Source of the DNA: Lyophyllum atratum
Taxonomy: Eukaryota; Basidiomycota; Agaricomycetes; Agaricales; Lyophyllaceae
Assembly: GCA_014905825.1 (NCBI GenBank)
Contig: JACGCN010000009.1
Location: 124,001-188,000, forward strand
Reading direction: 5' to 3'
Length of the DNA stretch: 64,000 bases
Shown: positions 11,240 to 22,974 of the stretch, piece after piece
Layout of the letters: every line of letters begins with the position of its first letter
Position numbering within the stretch: the stretch's first letter is position 1
Made by a program: the position numbers and the translations under genes
The notes under the pieces: generated by a model
Databases searched by the model: none
Seen by the model: the letters and a program-made list of their open reading frames with translations, nothing else
What the model was told of the DNA's origin: nothing

Positions 11240-12815
11240 GCTGAGATCTCGCGCAGAGAATATTTCGGGCCTATAGAAATTGCCGTGGCACTGCCGTGCA
11301 AGCGTGCGAAACACCTTTTTTAGCGTGGCACGGCAGTCGATAATTAGCGTGCAAACCCTCTAATTTGCGTGCAAATTACCTTCCTGCGTGCAAGTCTGAT
11401 TTCTGCCGTGCAAGTCTGATTTCTGCCGTGCAGGTTTGATTTTTGGCGTGCATGCTCCTATGTAGTGCGCAGAGATAAGAATGATGGCTTGCGACGTCTG
11501 AGGAACCTGCCGTGTCACATGAGCTCGGCAAAACTTCGACTTGCAAAAACTTGTCTCCGCAGGCTGGGGGGTCTACAGCTAAGGTCAAATAACTATCAAA
11601 ACACGGATATGTGATCCATTTGAGTCCCTTAAAGCATCGAACTTGTATGTCCCGCATGAGGATGCTACAGAATCTCAAAAGTGTCAATTCCGGGGTATCT
11701 TCAACAATCTAATAATACACTTCGGTACACTGGTTGAACCCTTAGGAGCCTGTTCTCCGGGCTGTTCAATGGGTACAAATTGACCATGCGTCGTACGCCT
11801 ATATAAAACCTCGCTCATTACCGCCATAGCCTTCGGTGCTTGCATGCTTGCGTGGGAGATGTTGTCTATCAAGAGTCAAAAATTATTTAGGCAGGTTTGT
11901 CAACGGCTCGCTCTTACCTAGGACTGGCTTAGGATCTATTTTCAATGCTACAATCTGTTCGCGGTGTACATAGCCTATCACTCCACCTACCATGCAAATT
12001 GATCAGCGAGTGAATTCTACACGAGAGTGAACTGCTTACCAGTCTGATCATATACGGGAACACAATCGTTTAATAGCCCATTCAGGTGAATGGCAGGGCC
12101 CTGTGTCTCGCGTGTGTGCAGTTGTCCCGTCACTGCTTCCTTCTCGGACTCCGTTGAACTGAAGTAACGATATATATAACGGAAGAAACCCTGTGGGTGC
12201 GGCAGTGAGTACATAATGATCCAGATGCTGATGGCGGGTGACTTACGAGGGCCATGGCTCAAAGAGTCGATAAGGGAATGTAGGAAGGAACGAAGCTGAA
12301 CCTGACGTGGCTGAGCGCTGATCATTGGGTCAGACCACACGATCGAGGGCTTGGATCGACCCCGGGCCTCACAAACAACTCTTCACTGTCATCAGCGTGC
12401 ACTCGCGTGCGTTGACGTGCTCAGCGTGCACTCGCGTGCATTGACGTGCATTGACGTGCAGTGCCGTGCACCTAGCGTGCAGTGCCGTGCAGGTAACGTG
12501 CAGTGCCGTGCAGGTAACGTGCAGTGCCATGCAGGTAACGTGCGAATGTGGCTGTGCTAGCGTGCAAGCCAGTTTTTGACGTCAATTCGGGAGCCCTGAC
12601 GAGCTTTCTGGACAGAAATCTAGCTTTGATAATCGTGGTAGGTAGTCTATGCACCCTCTCCGAGTCATATATAAGTGATAAGCTGTCCCTACACCCGGAT
12701 CCCCGCCTACATCTGCGGAACTAGCGTGCCACGCTTGCACGCTAGTGGCACGCTTGCGTGCGACTGCCACGGCGATTTTCCTGTGCCCAAATATTTCGGT
12801 GGCATCGCGTAGCTT
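11240..12815. mobile_element. degenerate non-autonomous element with imperfect inverted ends
   Basis: The left end (about 11,240-11,340) and the reverse complement of the right end (about 12,720-12,815) match imperfectly over at least 60 bases. Both contain GCCGTGGCA, then a run rich in AAGCGTGC and AGCGTGGCACG; further out both contain AATATTT followed by GGGC. Inside each end are dense GCGTGC/CCGTGC words (11,287-11,456 and 12,395-12,580), like subterminal transposase-binding repeats. The interior has only short open frames. Exact termini and target duplication were not found, so the limits are approximate. Confidence 0.45.
12477..12539 (+). repeat. three tandem copies of a 21-bp unit
   Basis: The unit GTGCAGTGCCGTGCAGGTAAC occurs three times head to tail; the third has one change (CCATGC). 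It follows a looser series of 10-base GTGC words from about 12,395. It lies in the right subterminal part of the putative element. Confidence 0.8.
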
Positions 12816-13661
12816 TAGGCACCGAAGAGCTGAATGTCGCGTACCGTCAAGGTGCGTGCATAACCTTGCATAACTTGACGATCTCCGAGTGTCCAGGGGA
12901 AGGCAGGTCACGTTGGCGAAAAAAAACATCTGGATCTGATGATCTGGTTCTAACGACCCAACGGAAACAAAGGAACACGGCCAGCGCCAATGTGATTCAT
13001 GAAAGCATCCTTCGCGATCGGGGTCAACACATGGCGATAGACCTCCGTACGGCAGAATACCGCAGTGAAGTGGGGCTGTGGGTTACACGACATGCGCTTA
13101 TCCGGATTCCACAGCACCCTACTATCACGAAAGACGGGTATCGAAAGCGGTCAGCATACGTTTGCTCCGCCGATTTGTTTTTGTTTCATTGGAGTCTCAA
13201 TGGAATGTGTCAGATTGGGGGATTCGAAACCGCCGACCGACGTCGGGAACAGGATGGATGAACGGAACGAGTGTAGGCCAAGGCATGACGTCATCGTGTT
13301 TTTGGACGTCTGGTGATCCACTGCCGAAATGGTGCAGAATGGCGCGTCCCTTGGGTAAGATGGCTGCATCCGGAGGTCGAGACAAGGGCTATCGGTATGA
13401 TCCGTGAGGATGGGTCATGGGTAGGGAAACCGACGTGGTGGAGGCAATGTCTTCAGTGCATTTGCGTGCTCTGCGGACCGCCGCTGATATGAAGGAGAAA
13501 CCTGGGATAAAGGAGCAGAAGGCGGTGGAAGCAGGATGAAGCAACGCGCTTAACCCGCACGTGAGAGGCACAGCCACGGACTTCGTTGTTGACACGGAGT
13601 TTGACGACAGATATTACACAAAGTGGACCACCACTACCACTACCATCACCTCTCCTCCACT
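12816..13661. other. intergenic, no gene recognised
   Basis: Contains only short frames in all phases. The last 100 bases should include the promoter of the Ser/Pro-rich protein gene. No core promoter element was clear. Confidence 0.4.
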
Positions 13662-14978
13662 ATGTCTGCAGCCAGCGACCTCCGCCACATGACGTCCAAC
13701 CCAACCCTCGTCTCCCCGCGTCACTCCCAGCACCTGCGCGCACACTCGCCTGCCCGCTCGCCAACTTCCATCCCCTCTTCCCCAACATCCGTGCACTCTT
13801 CTTCCAGCGCCATATTCGAGCGCGACATCGAGCCCCTCTCCCCGCCCTCGCCCCAGACCCACACCACCCTCCACGCCAGCACCAACGCTCACCGCATCCC
13901 CCGCTCCAAAACCACCGAACAGATCGAACACTCCGTGCCCTCCGTCCTCGACTCGGCCGCAGCTATCCTCGCCTCCATCGAGAACGCCAACGACGTCTCC
14001 ATCATCACCCCCGCATCCTACTCGGGTTCCTTCGCTGGCAGCGGGTTCGCGAGCCCCATCGGCAGCTTGAGGAGCCGCAGCCCAAGTCCTACCATTGGCA
14101 GCCTGACTGCACATGGCCGCAACAGTCTTTTGCTGAGTATCCCGCAACAGCAGCAGCAGCAGGCGCAGGCGCAGCAGGGTCTAGCAGTGTCGCCCCCGGG
14201 TGCGCCCCGGTCTCCACCACCTTTGATTCAGACGACGACGAACAATGCTGCAACCCCGGCCCCACCGGCGATCGTGACGCCGACGTCTGCGTACTTCTCC
14301 GTCGCCGACGAGTCCGAGACGGGCTCAACAGTCTATTCCGCCGACGAGTCCGAGGCCGGCGCCGATCCAAGTGTCAATGGCACCCACCCCGAAGTCCCCC
14401 AATCCCCGCCCCCCACCACCTCCGCCCCGCTCCCACCCCTCCCCTCCCCCGCCTACTCCTCCACCTCCCACCCCGCATCTCCCTCCTCCGCCACAAGCAT
14501 ACACCCATCCACCAACGCAGCCTCCAAACGCCTCTCCTTCATCTCCTACGCCGACCTCCTCACCTCCACACCCACATCCACGCTCCCCCTCTCCTCCCTC
14601 ACCACCGCCGCCTCCGCCTCCGAGCCCCCACCCCACCTCCCCGGCGTCACCAGCCCCAGCCCCGGAACGAGTCTCCGCGGGTTCGCGATGTCGCCTACCA
14701 ACACCACTATGACCATGGGCGGGGATGTGTTTGGGTCGCCTGGTAGGGCGGGGTCGACGAGGGGGAAGAGGGATAGTGCGGTGCTGGGCCCGGGGAGGAT
14801 GTGGGTGGGGAGTGGGAGAGGGAGGGGTTGGGGAGGGGGTTGGCGGAGAGGTTGGATGTGCTTTATGGGACTGCGGGCGCGTGAGGTTTGGGAAGTGCCC
14901 CCCGACCCCCACCCCTATTTGGGGTTTAGGCTTTCGGTTTTCGGCCTGGCCCTGTGTAATGGATTGGTTATGTTATGA
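13662..14978 (+). CDS. Ser/Pro-rich disordered protein, unknown function
   Basis: A single open frame of 438 codons from the ATG at 13,662; an in-frame ATG at 13,623 is also possible. The product is almost wholly low complexity, rich in Ser, Pro and Thr, with a Gln-rich run near residue 160. Ordered-looking islands are KTTEQIEHSVPSVLDSAAAI and KRLSFISYADLL; the latter resembles a motif I associate with fungal proteins of unknown role. The last 60 codons in this frame are Gly/Arg-rich and look unnatural. In the neighbouring frame, bases 14,792-14,884 read GEDVGGEWEREGLGRGL and then AERLDVLYG, a more plausible C-terminus, suggesting a one-base shift or an unseen intron near 14,790. Several long antisense frames here are GC-rich shadows. 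Confidence 0.55.
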   Translation: MSAASDLRHMTSNPTLVSPRHSQHLRAHSPARSPTSIPSSPTSVHSSSSAIFERDIEPLSPPSPQTHTTLHASTNAHRIPRSKTTEQIEHSVPSVLDSAAAILASIENANDVSIITPASYSGSFAGSGFASPIGSLRSRSPSPTIGSLTAHGRNSLLLSIPQQQQQQAQAQQGLAVSPPGAPRSPPPLIQTTTNNAATPAPPAIVTPTSAYFSVADESETGSTVYSADESEAGADPSVNGTHPEVPQSPPPTTSAPLPPLPSPAYSSTSHPASPSSATSIHPSTNAASKRLSFISYADLLTSTPTSTLPLSSLTTAASASEPPPHLPGVTSPSPGTSLRGFAMSPTNTTMTMGGDVFGSPGRAGSTRGKRDSAVLGPGRMWVGSGRGRGWGGGWRRGWMCFMGLRAREVWEVPPDPHPYLGFRLSVFGLALCNGLVML

Positions 14979-15819
14979 TATGGTGCGGTACTATGATACG
15001 ACTGTTATATGATATGTGGTGGGCCTCGTCCTGCGTTATTATGTATATTATATTTTCTCCACTCTCCCTCTCCCTCCCTCTCCATGCCACCTCTACTTTT
15101 CCCTTACCCCCTTTTCTTTTCTTTGATCTCTTCACGGCGCTTGTCTGGCTTAGTAATCTTGGTGGCATTCACTGTTTTCTGTTCTCTCGGTGCGCATACA
15201 ACAGAACCACAATTACAACACACGTATTACTGTTACTTATACTGATTAATGGACTTCTCTCCTTCTCTCTCTACCTCTACCTACCTCGTTTGTAGTCATT
15301 CTGGTTCGGGATTCGGTTAATCGATGCATGTTAATTCTGATCGGCCTCGAAGCTTGAGCTTGAGTACTGTTACTTATACTAATTAATGGTCTTCTCTCTC
15401 TGTCTCTTTTTCAGTCTACCTCTGCCTAGCTCGCGTGTATATTCTGGTTCGCGATACATGTTAATCCTGACCGGCCTCGAAGCTTGAGTACTGAGTATCT
15501 GCAGTACTCGAGCGATGTTCGTCCACACCTGAATGTCTCACAGGAACCAAGACGTCTTCTTGGCCTGAGGGAACGGCAGTGGGCTACAGCCTATAGGCAT
15601 GCCGACCAACGGTCGCGTTTCGATCTGCTAACGCGCTGTTTCACGCGCACTGAGTAGTCAAAGTGGCGAGCCGGAACGCCTGCGCTGAAAGCAAAATGAG
15701 GTTCAGGACCCGGGACAGGAGAGCCAAAATGGAGACGTACGCACTGGTACAGCCTGTACAGACTGAGGGCACCTCATTTATCCCTTGCCCTCCCCTCCTC
15801 TGAGTCTCAAGCACAGAAC
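14979..15819. other. intergenic between convergent genes
   Basis: Pyrimidine-rich tract at 15,050-15,125 and a tandem duplication at 15,229-15,491. No gene was recognised. Confidence 0.5.
15229..15491 (+). repeat. tandem duplication of about 130 bp
   Basis: Two diverged copies start with CTGTTACTTATACT and end with GGCCTCGAAGCTTGAG (about 15,229-15,362 and 15,366-15,491). Both contain TTAATGG, CT-rich tracts and CATGTTAAT. Confidence 0.75.
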
Positions 15820-16227
15820 TCAAAGCTCCCCCGTACGCGTTCGCTCTGAACCTTCTTGCCCCACCGTCTCCAAAAATATCATTACCCCTCCGATCCCCGC
15901 CATAATCACCCCCACCCCCACCTGAAAGTAATGCACATAAAACCCCAACATCGCCACCCCCTTAAACACCGCATACCCCACCCTCGCGATCGGAACGACC
16001 GTTTTGTACCCAAGGAAGAGGAGGACGAGCCCGGAGAGGAGGTATCGCGCGCGTTTGTGGAAGTAGCTGATGAGGAGGAGGAGGGCGAGGATGAGGGATT
16101 GGTGGAGGGCGGGGTAGTGCCCGATGAGGGGGAGGGTTAGGATAGGCCAGGGGAGGTGCATCTTGGGCGCGCCGAGCGGATGTGGTTGTGAGTGGTCTCG
16201 GTTTGGGAGAATGGGAAAAGCCGGCAT
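15820..16227 (-). CDS. small membrane protein, unknown function
   Basis: An uninterrupted frame of 135 residues from the ATG at 16,227. At least three hydrophobic segments are visible: around PILTLPLIGHYPALHQSLIL, LLSGLVLLFLGYKTVV, and GVGVIMAGIGGVMIFLETVG. It would therefore sit in a membrane with short loops. Codon use and hydrophobic pattern are convincing; the antisense and alternative frames are proline- or arginine-rich shadows. I do not recognise the family. The start could lie further upstream at a non-ATG or spliced exon, as the frame is open to about 16,272. Confidence 0.55.
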   Translation of the reverse strand: MPAFPILPNRDHSQPHPLGAPKMHLPWPILTLPLIGHYPALHQSLILALLLLISYFHKRARYLLSGLVLLFLGYKTVVPIARVGYAVFKGVAMLGFYVHYFQVGVGVIMAGIGGVMIFLETVGQEGSERTRTGEL

Positions 16228-18585
16228 GGAGAGGCGGCCCGGGGGCCGGTGGGGTCTCGCCAAGTCGGTCAACTTTGTATGAAAACGGTTCCATGTAAGG
16301 GATATGGAAGGCTACGTCTCAATCGCGGCCGCGAGCTTATACACCGCGATCGATGGTCATGAACAAGCTTCAAGGACTGACATTGGCTCCGAGGAACCAG
16401 ATTACTTGGGGTTATGTAGCGTACACGCGGATCAAAATTGGTCTGTATCGGCGCCGACGTCTACATACCTCCTTGTCTCTATCCTAATGTCGAGTTATGT
16501 CAAACGGTGACCTTCAAACGGAGTGTCACCCGTTCACGCCAGCTCTCCAAAAACTCGGGGTGAGATCGTTTCCCAGAACAGCTCACCAATTCCCCCGGAA
16601 GATCTCCGGACACCTGTGAGATCCGAACTCACGACTTTTTGAAAAGTAATCGTTTCCAAGATCGAAGGTCGAAAGCATGGTAGATCTTGGGAGGAAGAAG
16701 GCCAACTCGAGAGACGAAGCGTGTCCGCTACTTGAACCTAACCAGTACGAAGGGAGCTAGAAAAGAAGCAATTTGAATGGGGTCATGTGGGCGTGAAGCC
16801 CACAGTCAGGAACTGGCAGGGCAGTGGCACTTCATCAAATGATCCCTGCCAGCTTGAGCCCGCGTCCTGATACTTACGCGAGGAAAAAGGTTGGCCCAGG
16901 ACAGCTTAAAGAGGCACGGGTTTCACGGGTACGACTCTGCTCTCCCTGGGCCCCCCAGCTTCACTTCCAGACGCATCCGGGGAAAACAAACCACGAGATG
17001 GCGATGTCGCGCGACAGCACCCCGGGTCACAACCCACAACCCTCGGCTACCTAGCCCGGGAATGCGCATTCACGATCTCAATGTCATACCTCACCATCAG
17101 CACCCTCCTTCTCGTATTCTTCAACCAGGATAGTCCCGCAGCGACCATACCACGCCTTCATTTGCTTGGTCTCGTCGTAACCTGCTCCATGGTCGTCCTG
17201 GCGTTTATGTCCGCCTGCACGTGGCTCCTTCGTCAGGTCTTTCCCCGGAATCAGATCGCTGGACCTGTGACCTTGGGCTCGTGCTCCGAGCAAAAGGATT
17301 TGGAGACGGGCCTTGGGGTATCATTTGTAGAAGGTCCTGAAGGGTATAGTGAGAAGGGGAGGGGTGCAGCTGGGAGCGGGGAGTGACGCGGGCTGGAATG
17401 CAGTTGGAGTTTGACAGACACTGATAACGCTGCGAGGGATCGTGATGTGGGTGCGACGCGCAGCGCAATTTTGGCTATCGCCCCCGCCAACAGCCGCCCT
17501 TCTCTCTCCTCCATCCCGTATCCGAATCCATCGCAGAACCTGGGTTCCTGGATGATGGAGTGTCGCGTGCCTGGTGACGCGCAGAGAGAACAGCTATTTC
17601 AGAGGATTGAGGCACCGGTGGAGTAGATTCAGATCCAATGGTGGTCGGCGCGAAGGATAAGCCCATTCTCATTGGTGGGTTTGTTACAGGAGATGTTGTT
17701 GATCATGGGTGCGCTTTTCGGAGAGAATACTCAAACGTACGCATGCGTTAGATGAGATGTCAGTCTGCAATAGCGGTTCATCGTTTCCCTTTAGGCCAAG
17801 TGTGTGCGCTAGACCATATCAGTCAAAGATAAACGTCCTGACGCGTTTGCCCGATGGTCCTGCTGTTGAACGTCGAGGTCACGGTTGAAGTGGCCACTCG
17901 CCCAGACTGATATTATTTCGGTAATTCCCGACTCGGAAGGAGCTTCTTTGGCGGCCACGAATTTTTGAACCCGTCACGGTTGCAGTTCGACTTCGACCAA
18001 CTGATCTCATCTGCAGCAGAATTTAGGAATGCCAGCTGACATTCATCGGTCTGCCTAGGTTATGTGTCTTTGCATGCAGCCTTGTACCCATATCTCGCCT
18101 CATAACGTAACCATCGAATCCAGAACTTGACGCCTCCTAATACCTTCGATGGACGTACTGGCGGAACCAGACAGCATGGTGAAATTCGAGTTATTTTTGA
18201 ATACACACCTCATGTGCTCTATCAGAGATTCTTCATCTTCCTATCGACAAGTCGAGACAACTCCGTGTCTGTGTCGTTTCTTCTCACACCGAAGACGTGT
18301 CAGATCTCCGCCCCGTGGACATGGTTGCTCCAATTGCTCCTATAGTCGGTCAGGCGTCTCCGGGTGGACTTCGCGCCTTCGTTCTTGGGGAAACTCCATC
18401 ATGATCATTGGTGCCATGTATACGTTTAAAAATAGCGATGTGTCGTGGGCCTGGGCACATGCCTCGATATGTGCGGTTCCTTCCTTCTTAATACTAAATA
18501 GGCCTGTGATTTTACTATAAGAATCCGGCGGCTACTTCATTAACTCTACCCCCTTCACTTGGAGCCCCTACTTACTACCCCGACT
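16228..18585. other. long intergenic region, no gene recognised
   Basis: A plus-strand frame at 17,081-17,386 (101 codons) has two hydrophobic segments but no homologue I recognise, so it is not called. A hairpin with stem CTGGCAGGG/CCCTGCCAG lies at about 16,815-16,852. The last part should hold the promoter of the peptide transporter. Confidence 0.4.
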
Positions 18586-21101
18586 ATGGCGAGTAATCCC
18601 AGCGACGCCCACGCGTTGGAGAAGGACGAGAAGAACAGCGTGGACAGGACAGGTTCTATCGACCACAGCGGTGACCCGGTCGAGCTGGACGGTATCCACG
18701 ATGGGCTAGAGTTCCCCACGGAAGAGGAACGCCAGACGCTGAGAAGGGTGGCTGACAAGATCCCATGGAACGCTTATCGTAAGAGCACATTGCTGACTTA
18801 GCCCCACCACGATGGCTAACTCGAGTTTCCAGTCATCGCTTTCGTTGAACTGGCGGAACGCTTCTCGGTACGTAGATATTCTCGTTCTCAATAGTCGGTG
18901 CGGAGATTGACCCGTCCGAAGTTCTACGGCTCCTCAGTTGTCTTCGTGAGTACATAATTATTTGCATGATCATCGCTCGAACTTACGCCCATCTGTGTCA
19001 GACCAATTTCATCCAACAAAAGCTTCCTGAGGGCTCGCATTCGGGTGCAGGCTTTACGAATGGACAATCCGGCGCTCTTGGTCTCGGCCAACGTGCTTCT
19101 ACTGGTCTAACGACATTCTATCAATTTTGGTGAACATTCTTTCTCTCGTCCCAGTGTTCTTATTTACGGGCCTGTAGGTGCTATATTACACCTCTATTTG
19201 GAGCGTATATCGCGGACACCTATCTTGGACGGTTCAACACCATTTGTATCGCCGTATTCATCGCGCTCATAGGCCATATCATCCTTATCGTCGCGGCCGT
19301 TCCGGGTGTTATTGAGCATTCCAGCGCAGTGGGAGCCTTTGTGGTGGCGCTTATAGTCATGGGGTTAGGTACGTCGGCCTTGAGATCAAAAGCTGTCCAA
19401 AAATAACCGACCATGGGCAGGCACGGGATTGTTCAAGAGCAACATTTCTCCTTTGGTCGCTGAGCAATACAAGCGTACCCGTCTCTTCGTCATTACCACC
19501 AAGAGCGGCGAGCGTGTCATCGTGGACCCCGTCCTTACGATATCCAGAGTGTACATGGTATGGTGTACTCTTATCGATCTGTATAAACCTTTGCTAATAA
19601 AATACACAAGTATTTCTACCTTTTCATCAATATCGGCGCCCTCGTAGGTCAAATTGGGATGACATACTCCGAGAAGGTGCGCATTCGGAATATCACTCTT
19701 CTCATGGTTCAACTTATGTCTTGGTTAGTACGTGGGTTTCTGGCTCGCCTACACCCTCCCGACTATCATCTTCCTCCTGTGTCCCATCGTCCTCCTTATC
19801 GGCCGGAAGCGTTATGTACGTTCCCCACCCACGGGCTCTATTCTACCGACCGCCTTGCGCTTGTGGCGATTTGCCGCCAAGGGCCGTTGGAGCCTCAACC
19901 CCGTGAAGATGCACAGGCAAATGACCGCGCCTGACTTCTGGGAGAACGCCAAGCCAAGCAAGCAAGGTGATAACAAGCCGAAGTGGATGACTTTCGATGA
20001 TCAATGGGTCGATGAAGTGAACCGCGGATTGAAGGCCTGCAGTGTATTCTGCTGGTATCCCATTTACTGTCAGTCACTTCTTCTTTATGTCTTCTCGCGG
20101 TCGAAGCATCTGATCTCATACGATCATCAGGGCTCACGTACAACCAGCTGAATAACAACTTGACGTCGCAGGCTGCTACGATGTCAACACATGGTTTGCC
20201 TAATGACGTGTTGTCGAATCTTGACCCCTTCGCACTCATCATCTTCATTCCCATTTGCGACCTCCTCGTACGTATTGCGACTTTCAACCGCGGAACGATG
20301 TCTCACATGCCATTCGAAGATCTACCCATGGCTTCGGCGTGTGGGAGTCAACTTTAGTGCCCTCAAGAAGATCACTGCTGGCTTTGTTACCGGTGCTGGG
20401 GCCATGATCTGGGCTGCAGGTAGACCTTCATCTATAGTGTTCTGGCAATCTAGATACTAACGATCTTCATGCTAGTCGTACAACATTATATCTACAAGGT
20501 GATCTTCGTCCTTCCTTTTACCTCACACGTCGTACTTAACCGTCTATTTATTCAGACCAATCCCTGCCACTACTCGGCCGCAACCTGCGCAGATGCCAAT
20601 GGAGTCCCGCTTGTCTCTCCCTTGAACGTCTGGATACAAACCGGGGCGTGAGTATGTTCCTGCGTTTGACAATTACAAGGGCTTATCTCCGTCCCTTCAC
20701 CTCAGTTATGTCCTCATTGCGTTCAGCGAGATCTTCGCATCAATCACTGGATTGGAATATGCTTTCACGAAGGCACCGGTCAACATGCGATCGCTCGTCA
20801 TGGCCGTCTTCCTCTTCACATCGGCAATTTCCTCTGCTCTTGGCGAGGCCTTCGTCTGTACGTGTTCAACTTTTCTTCGCCGCATAAGACTTTATACTGA
20901 CGTCGTCGTTCTACAGCGCTTTCCGCTGACCCATTGCTCGTGTGGAACTACGGTGTCATGGCAGTGTTAGCTGGTGTCACCGGCGTGGTATTCTGGCTCT
21001 ACGTCCGAAAACTAGACGCGCAGGAAGACAGCCTCAATAACATGAAACAGGGACATGTTGGGACTCAAACTAAGGATGGAACCGAGGCGATGCAGCTTTG
21101 A
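18586..21101 (+). CDS. PTR2: PTR2-type peptide transporter (POT family)
   Basis: A multi-exon gene; spliced pieces read through to a stop at 21,101 and give about 600 residues. It carries the POT-family ExxER motif in VELAERFS, followed by FYGSS. Next come LGLGQRASTGLTTFYQF and GTGLFKSNISPLVAEQY, a block typical of fungal PTR2 proteins, and later YLFINIGALVGQIG and TYNQLNNNL. About twelve hydrophobic segments are spread over the exons. POT transporters import di- and tripeptides with protons at the plasma membrane. The N-terminus (about 60 residues) is acidic and cytosolic-like. Introns are about 50-65 bases; an early one has an unusually long stretch without coding (18,871-18,923). The gene looks intact. 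Confidence 0.9.
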
Positions 21102-21582
21102 GATTAGCGTAGTTACGACCGGTATGTGATAGCTGAATAATTTTGAGCGGATTTTCCATTGTATCAGGTGCTTCTCATGCCTTCTTCACGATTTTCGAAA
21201 TGATAGTACATATGAATTGTGCCTATAACCGTAATGGCTGTCATCATGCGAAGCGTTACGTCTTACTCGATTTCAGTTGCCTGCGACAATTGTACATGAT
21301 CGCGGGTGGAATCACAGCATCCTCTGGGCCGGTAACACTTATCGTCAGTGTTACCTCTCCCTTAAGGTTGTCATGGTGTCCGACGTCCGTTGGATGCTTC
21401 ACTCAATAATCTTAGCAACGGCCCCATGGTTGAACGAGCGAGCGCGGAATATCTTACGATGATTTACTGCTATATCTTTACTCCTAGCCTCCTGCCCTGG
21501 ATAGCTTTCTGTCTCTGGAGATACATTTATATCGAATGTCATAAAGCCAACTCATTGTACAGTTTGTAATACATAGCCGGTG

Positions 21583-22966
21583 CATCAGAAGAATCACACG
21601 CCCGTCTTTTGCAACTTTTGGTACTTTTGAAAGCAGCAAAAGTCGCCAAAAGCTGTTTGACCTCGCAACTTTCAAAAGCAATGGGGGGTTGCTTGCGAAA
21701 GTTAATTTCAAGTTTTGAACAACTTTTGAAAGTAGCAAAAGTTGCTCAAAACTACGACGCAAAGCACTTTAAGAGTCACAGGAAGGAAACGAAAAACACT
21801 GAATTAATTGCTATCGACGGCACACTGACCGTAAAACATGCTAACAAAAGTATGAAGCCAGGGGATGAGTATAGTACGTCAAACACCCGCCGAGCGTCGT
21901 GTTTCGGCCCCTATGAATAGCGTGCCTCCGTCCAATCACGTCTCCCATGCGACCCGCAGCAAACGACATTACTAAAGGACTCAGTCGTAATCAATTTCGA
22001 GCAGTTTTGAGGAAAGAAGCATGACACATACCAAACACGCCAATTCGTAACACAGCTACCATCGTTCCAACTTCGATAGGCCTGGCGCGTTGAGGTATTT
22101 TGATGAAATGAGGACCAGTATTACGTCTGACATAACTCTACGAACACACCACTGAACTCCCCACAAGATCGCGATTAGAGGTACCCGGAGGGAGTCATCT
22201 GATGGCAGAAAACATGATTAGGTGTGCTGACAGGACAGAGACAGCGACGTACCAACCAACCCTGCAACTAGAGATTTGTGTGACCTCTACATCTTACAAA
22301 CAGTCGAGAATCTAAAATGTTAGTTAATGAGGCCTAGCCATGGGCATCATGCGCCTCTCGGAGCGGTTTGTGACAAGGTGCTAGTGCCCAACACAGGGTG
22401 CCTACAAAACAGGCTTCGGACAGAGCGATCACTAGCACCTAGGACATTAATGACCTTAATGAGAGACAAGAAACAAATGCGTCAAAAAGCGACATGAATC
22501 GTGGATGCCTGAAGGATCGAGGGAGGGCTCGGCGGGGTGATGATGGGCAAAGGGCGTAGGGTAAAGGAGGGTAAAGCGAGGCTGATGAGAATTGAAGCTC
22601 CGCTTCAAAGAACTTCATATTTTTTAACCTTCCATCTTGGACCCGAGTCAAGTCGACGATGTTCCTTTCATCGCTGACAGGGAGCGACCTGGGTGAGCTA
22701 TGTTAGAAGCAGATCCCTAGGGTTGCTGATCATATTCCGCCTTTGCGAATGTCGTTGTAGTACTCCTTCTTTATCCTTCTAATCATAAGGTACTTTTGTC
22801 GACTTTCAACCGACTTTGACTGAAAATGCCGGAAGTGTCGAGAGTCGCCAGAGTCGCGACCAAGTAGCCAAAACTTCCCGCAAAAGTATCACGTAAGGCC
22901 CTTGAAGGTGGAAGTACCCGAAAGTCAATCAAAAAATCCCAAAAAGGTGATGTGATTCTTCTGATG
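21583..22966. mobile_element. non-autonomous DNA element with 16-bp exact inverted ends
   Basis: CATCAGAAGAATCACA occurs at 21,583-21,598 and, inverted, at 22,951-22,966. Inside both ends lie clusters of CTTTTG/CAAAAG words (left 21,603-21,760; right 22,790-22,890), like subterminal repeats. The flanks read TG on both sides, a possible 2-bp target duplication that could be chance. No transposase frame is present. The right end lies 8 bases beyond the stop codon of the zinc-finger gene. Confidence 0.6.
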
Positions 22967-22974
22967 TGAGACAG

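Noticed and set aside
13586..14912. Several long open frames on both strands over the Ser/Pro-rich gene (386 aa plus, 195 aa minus)
   Set aside because: Pro/Arg/Gly composition caused by high GC; they shadow the main frame.
16595..16650. Minus-strand T-arm-like stem GTGAG-TTCGGAT-CTCAC
   Set aside because: The T-loop lacks the invariant A58 and no acceptor or anticodon arm fits around it.
17081..17386. 101-codon frame with two hydrophobic segments
   Set aside because: No recognised family, no supporting splice or promoter signal, and overlapping antisense frames of similar length.
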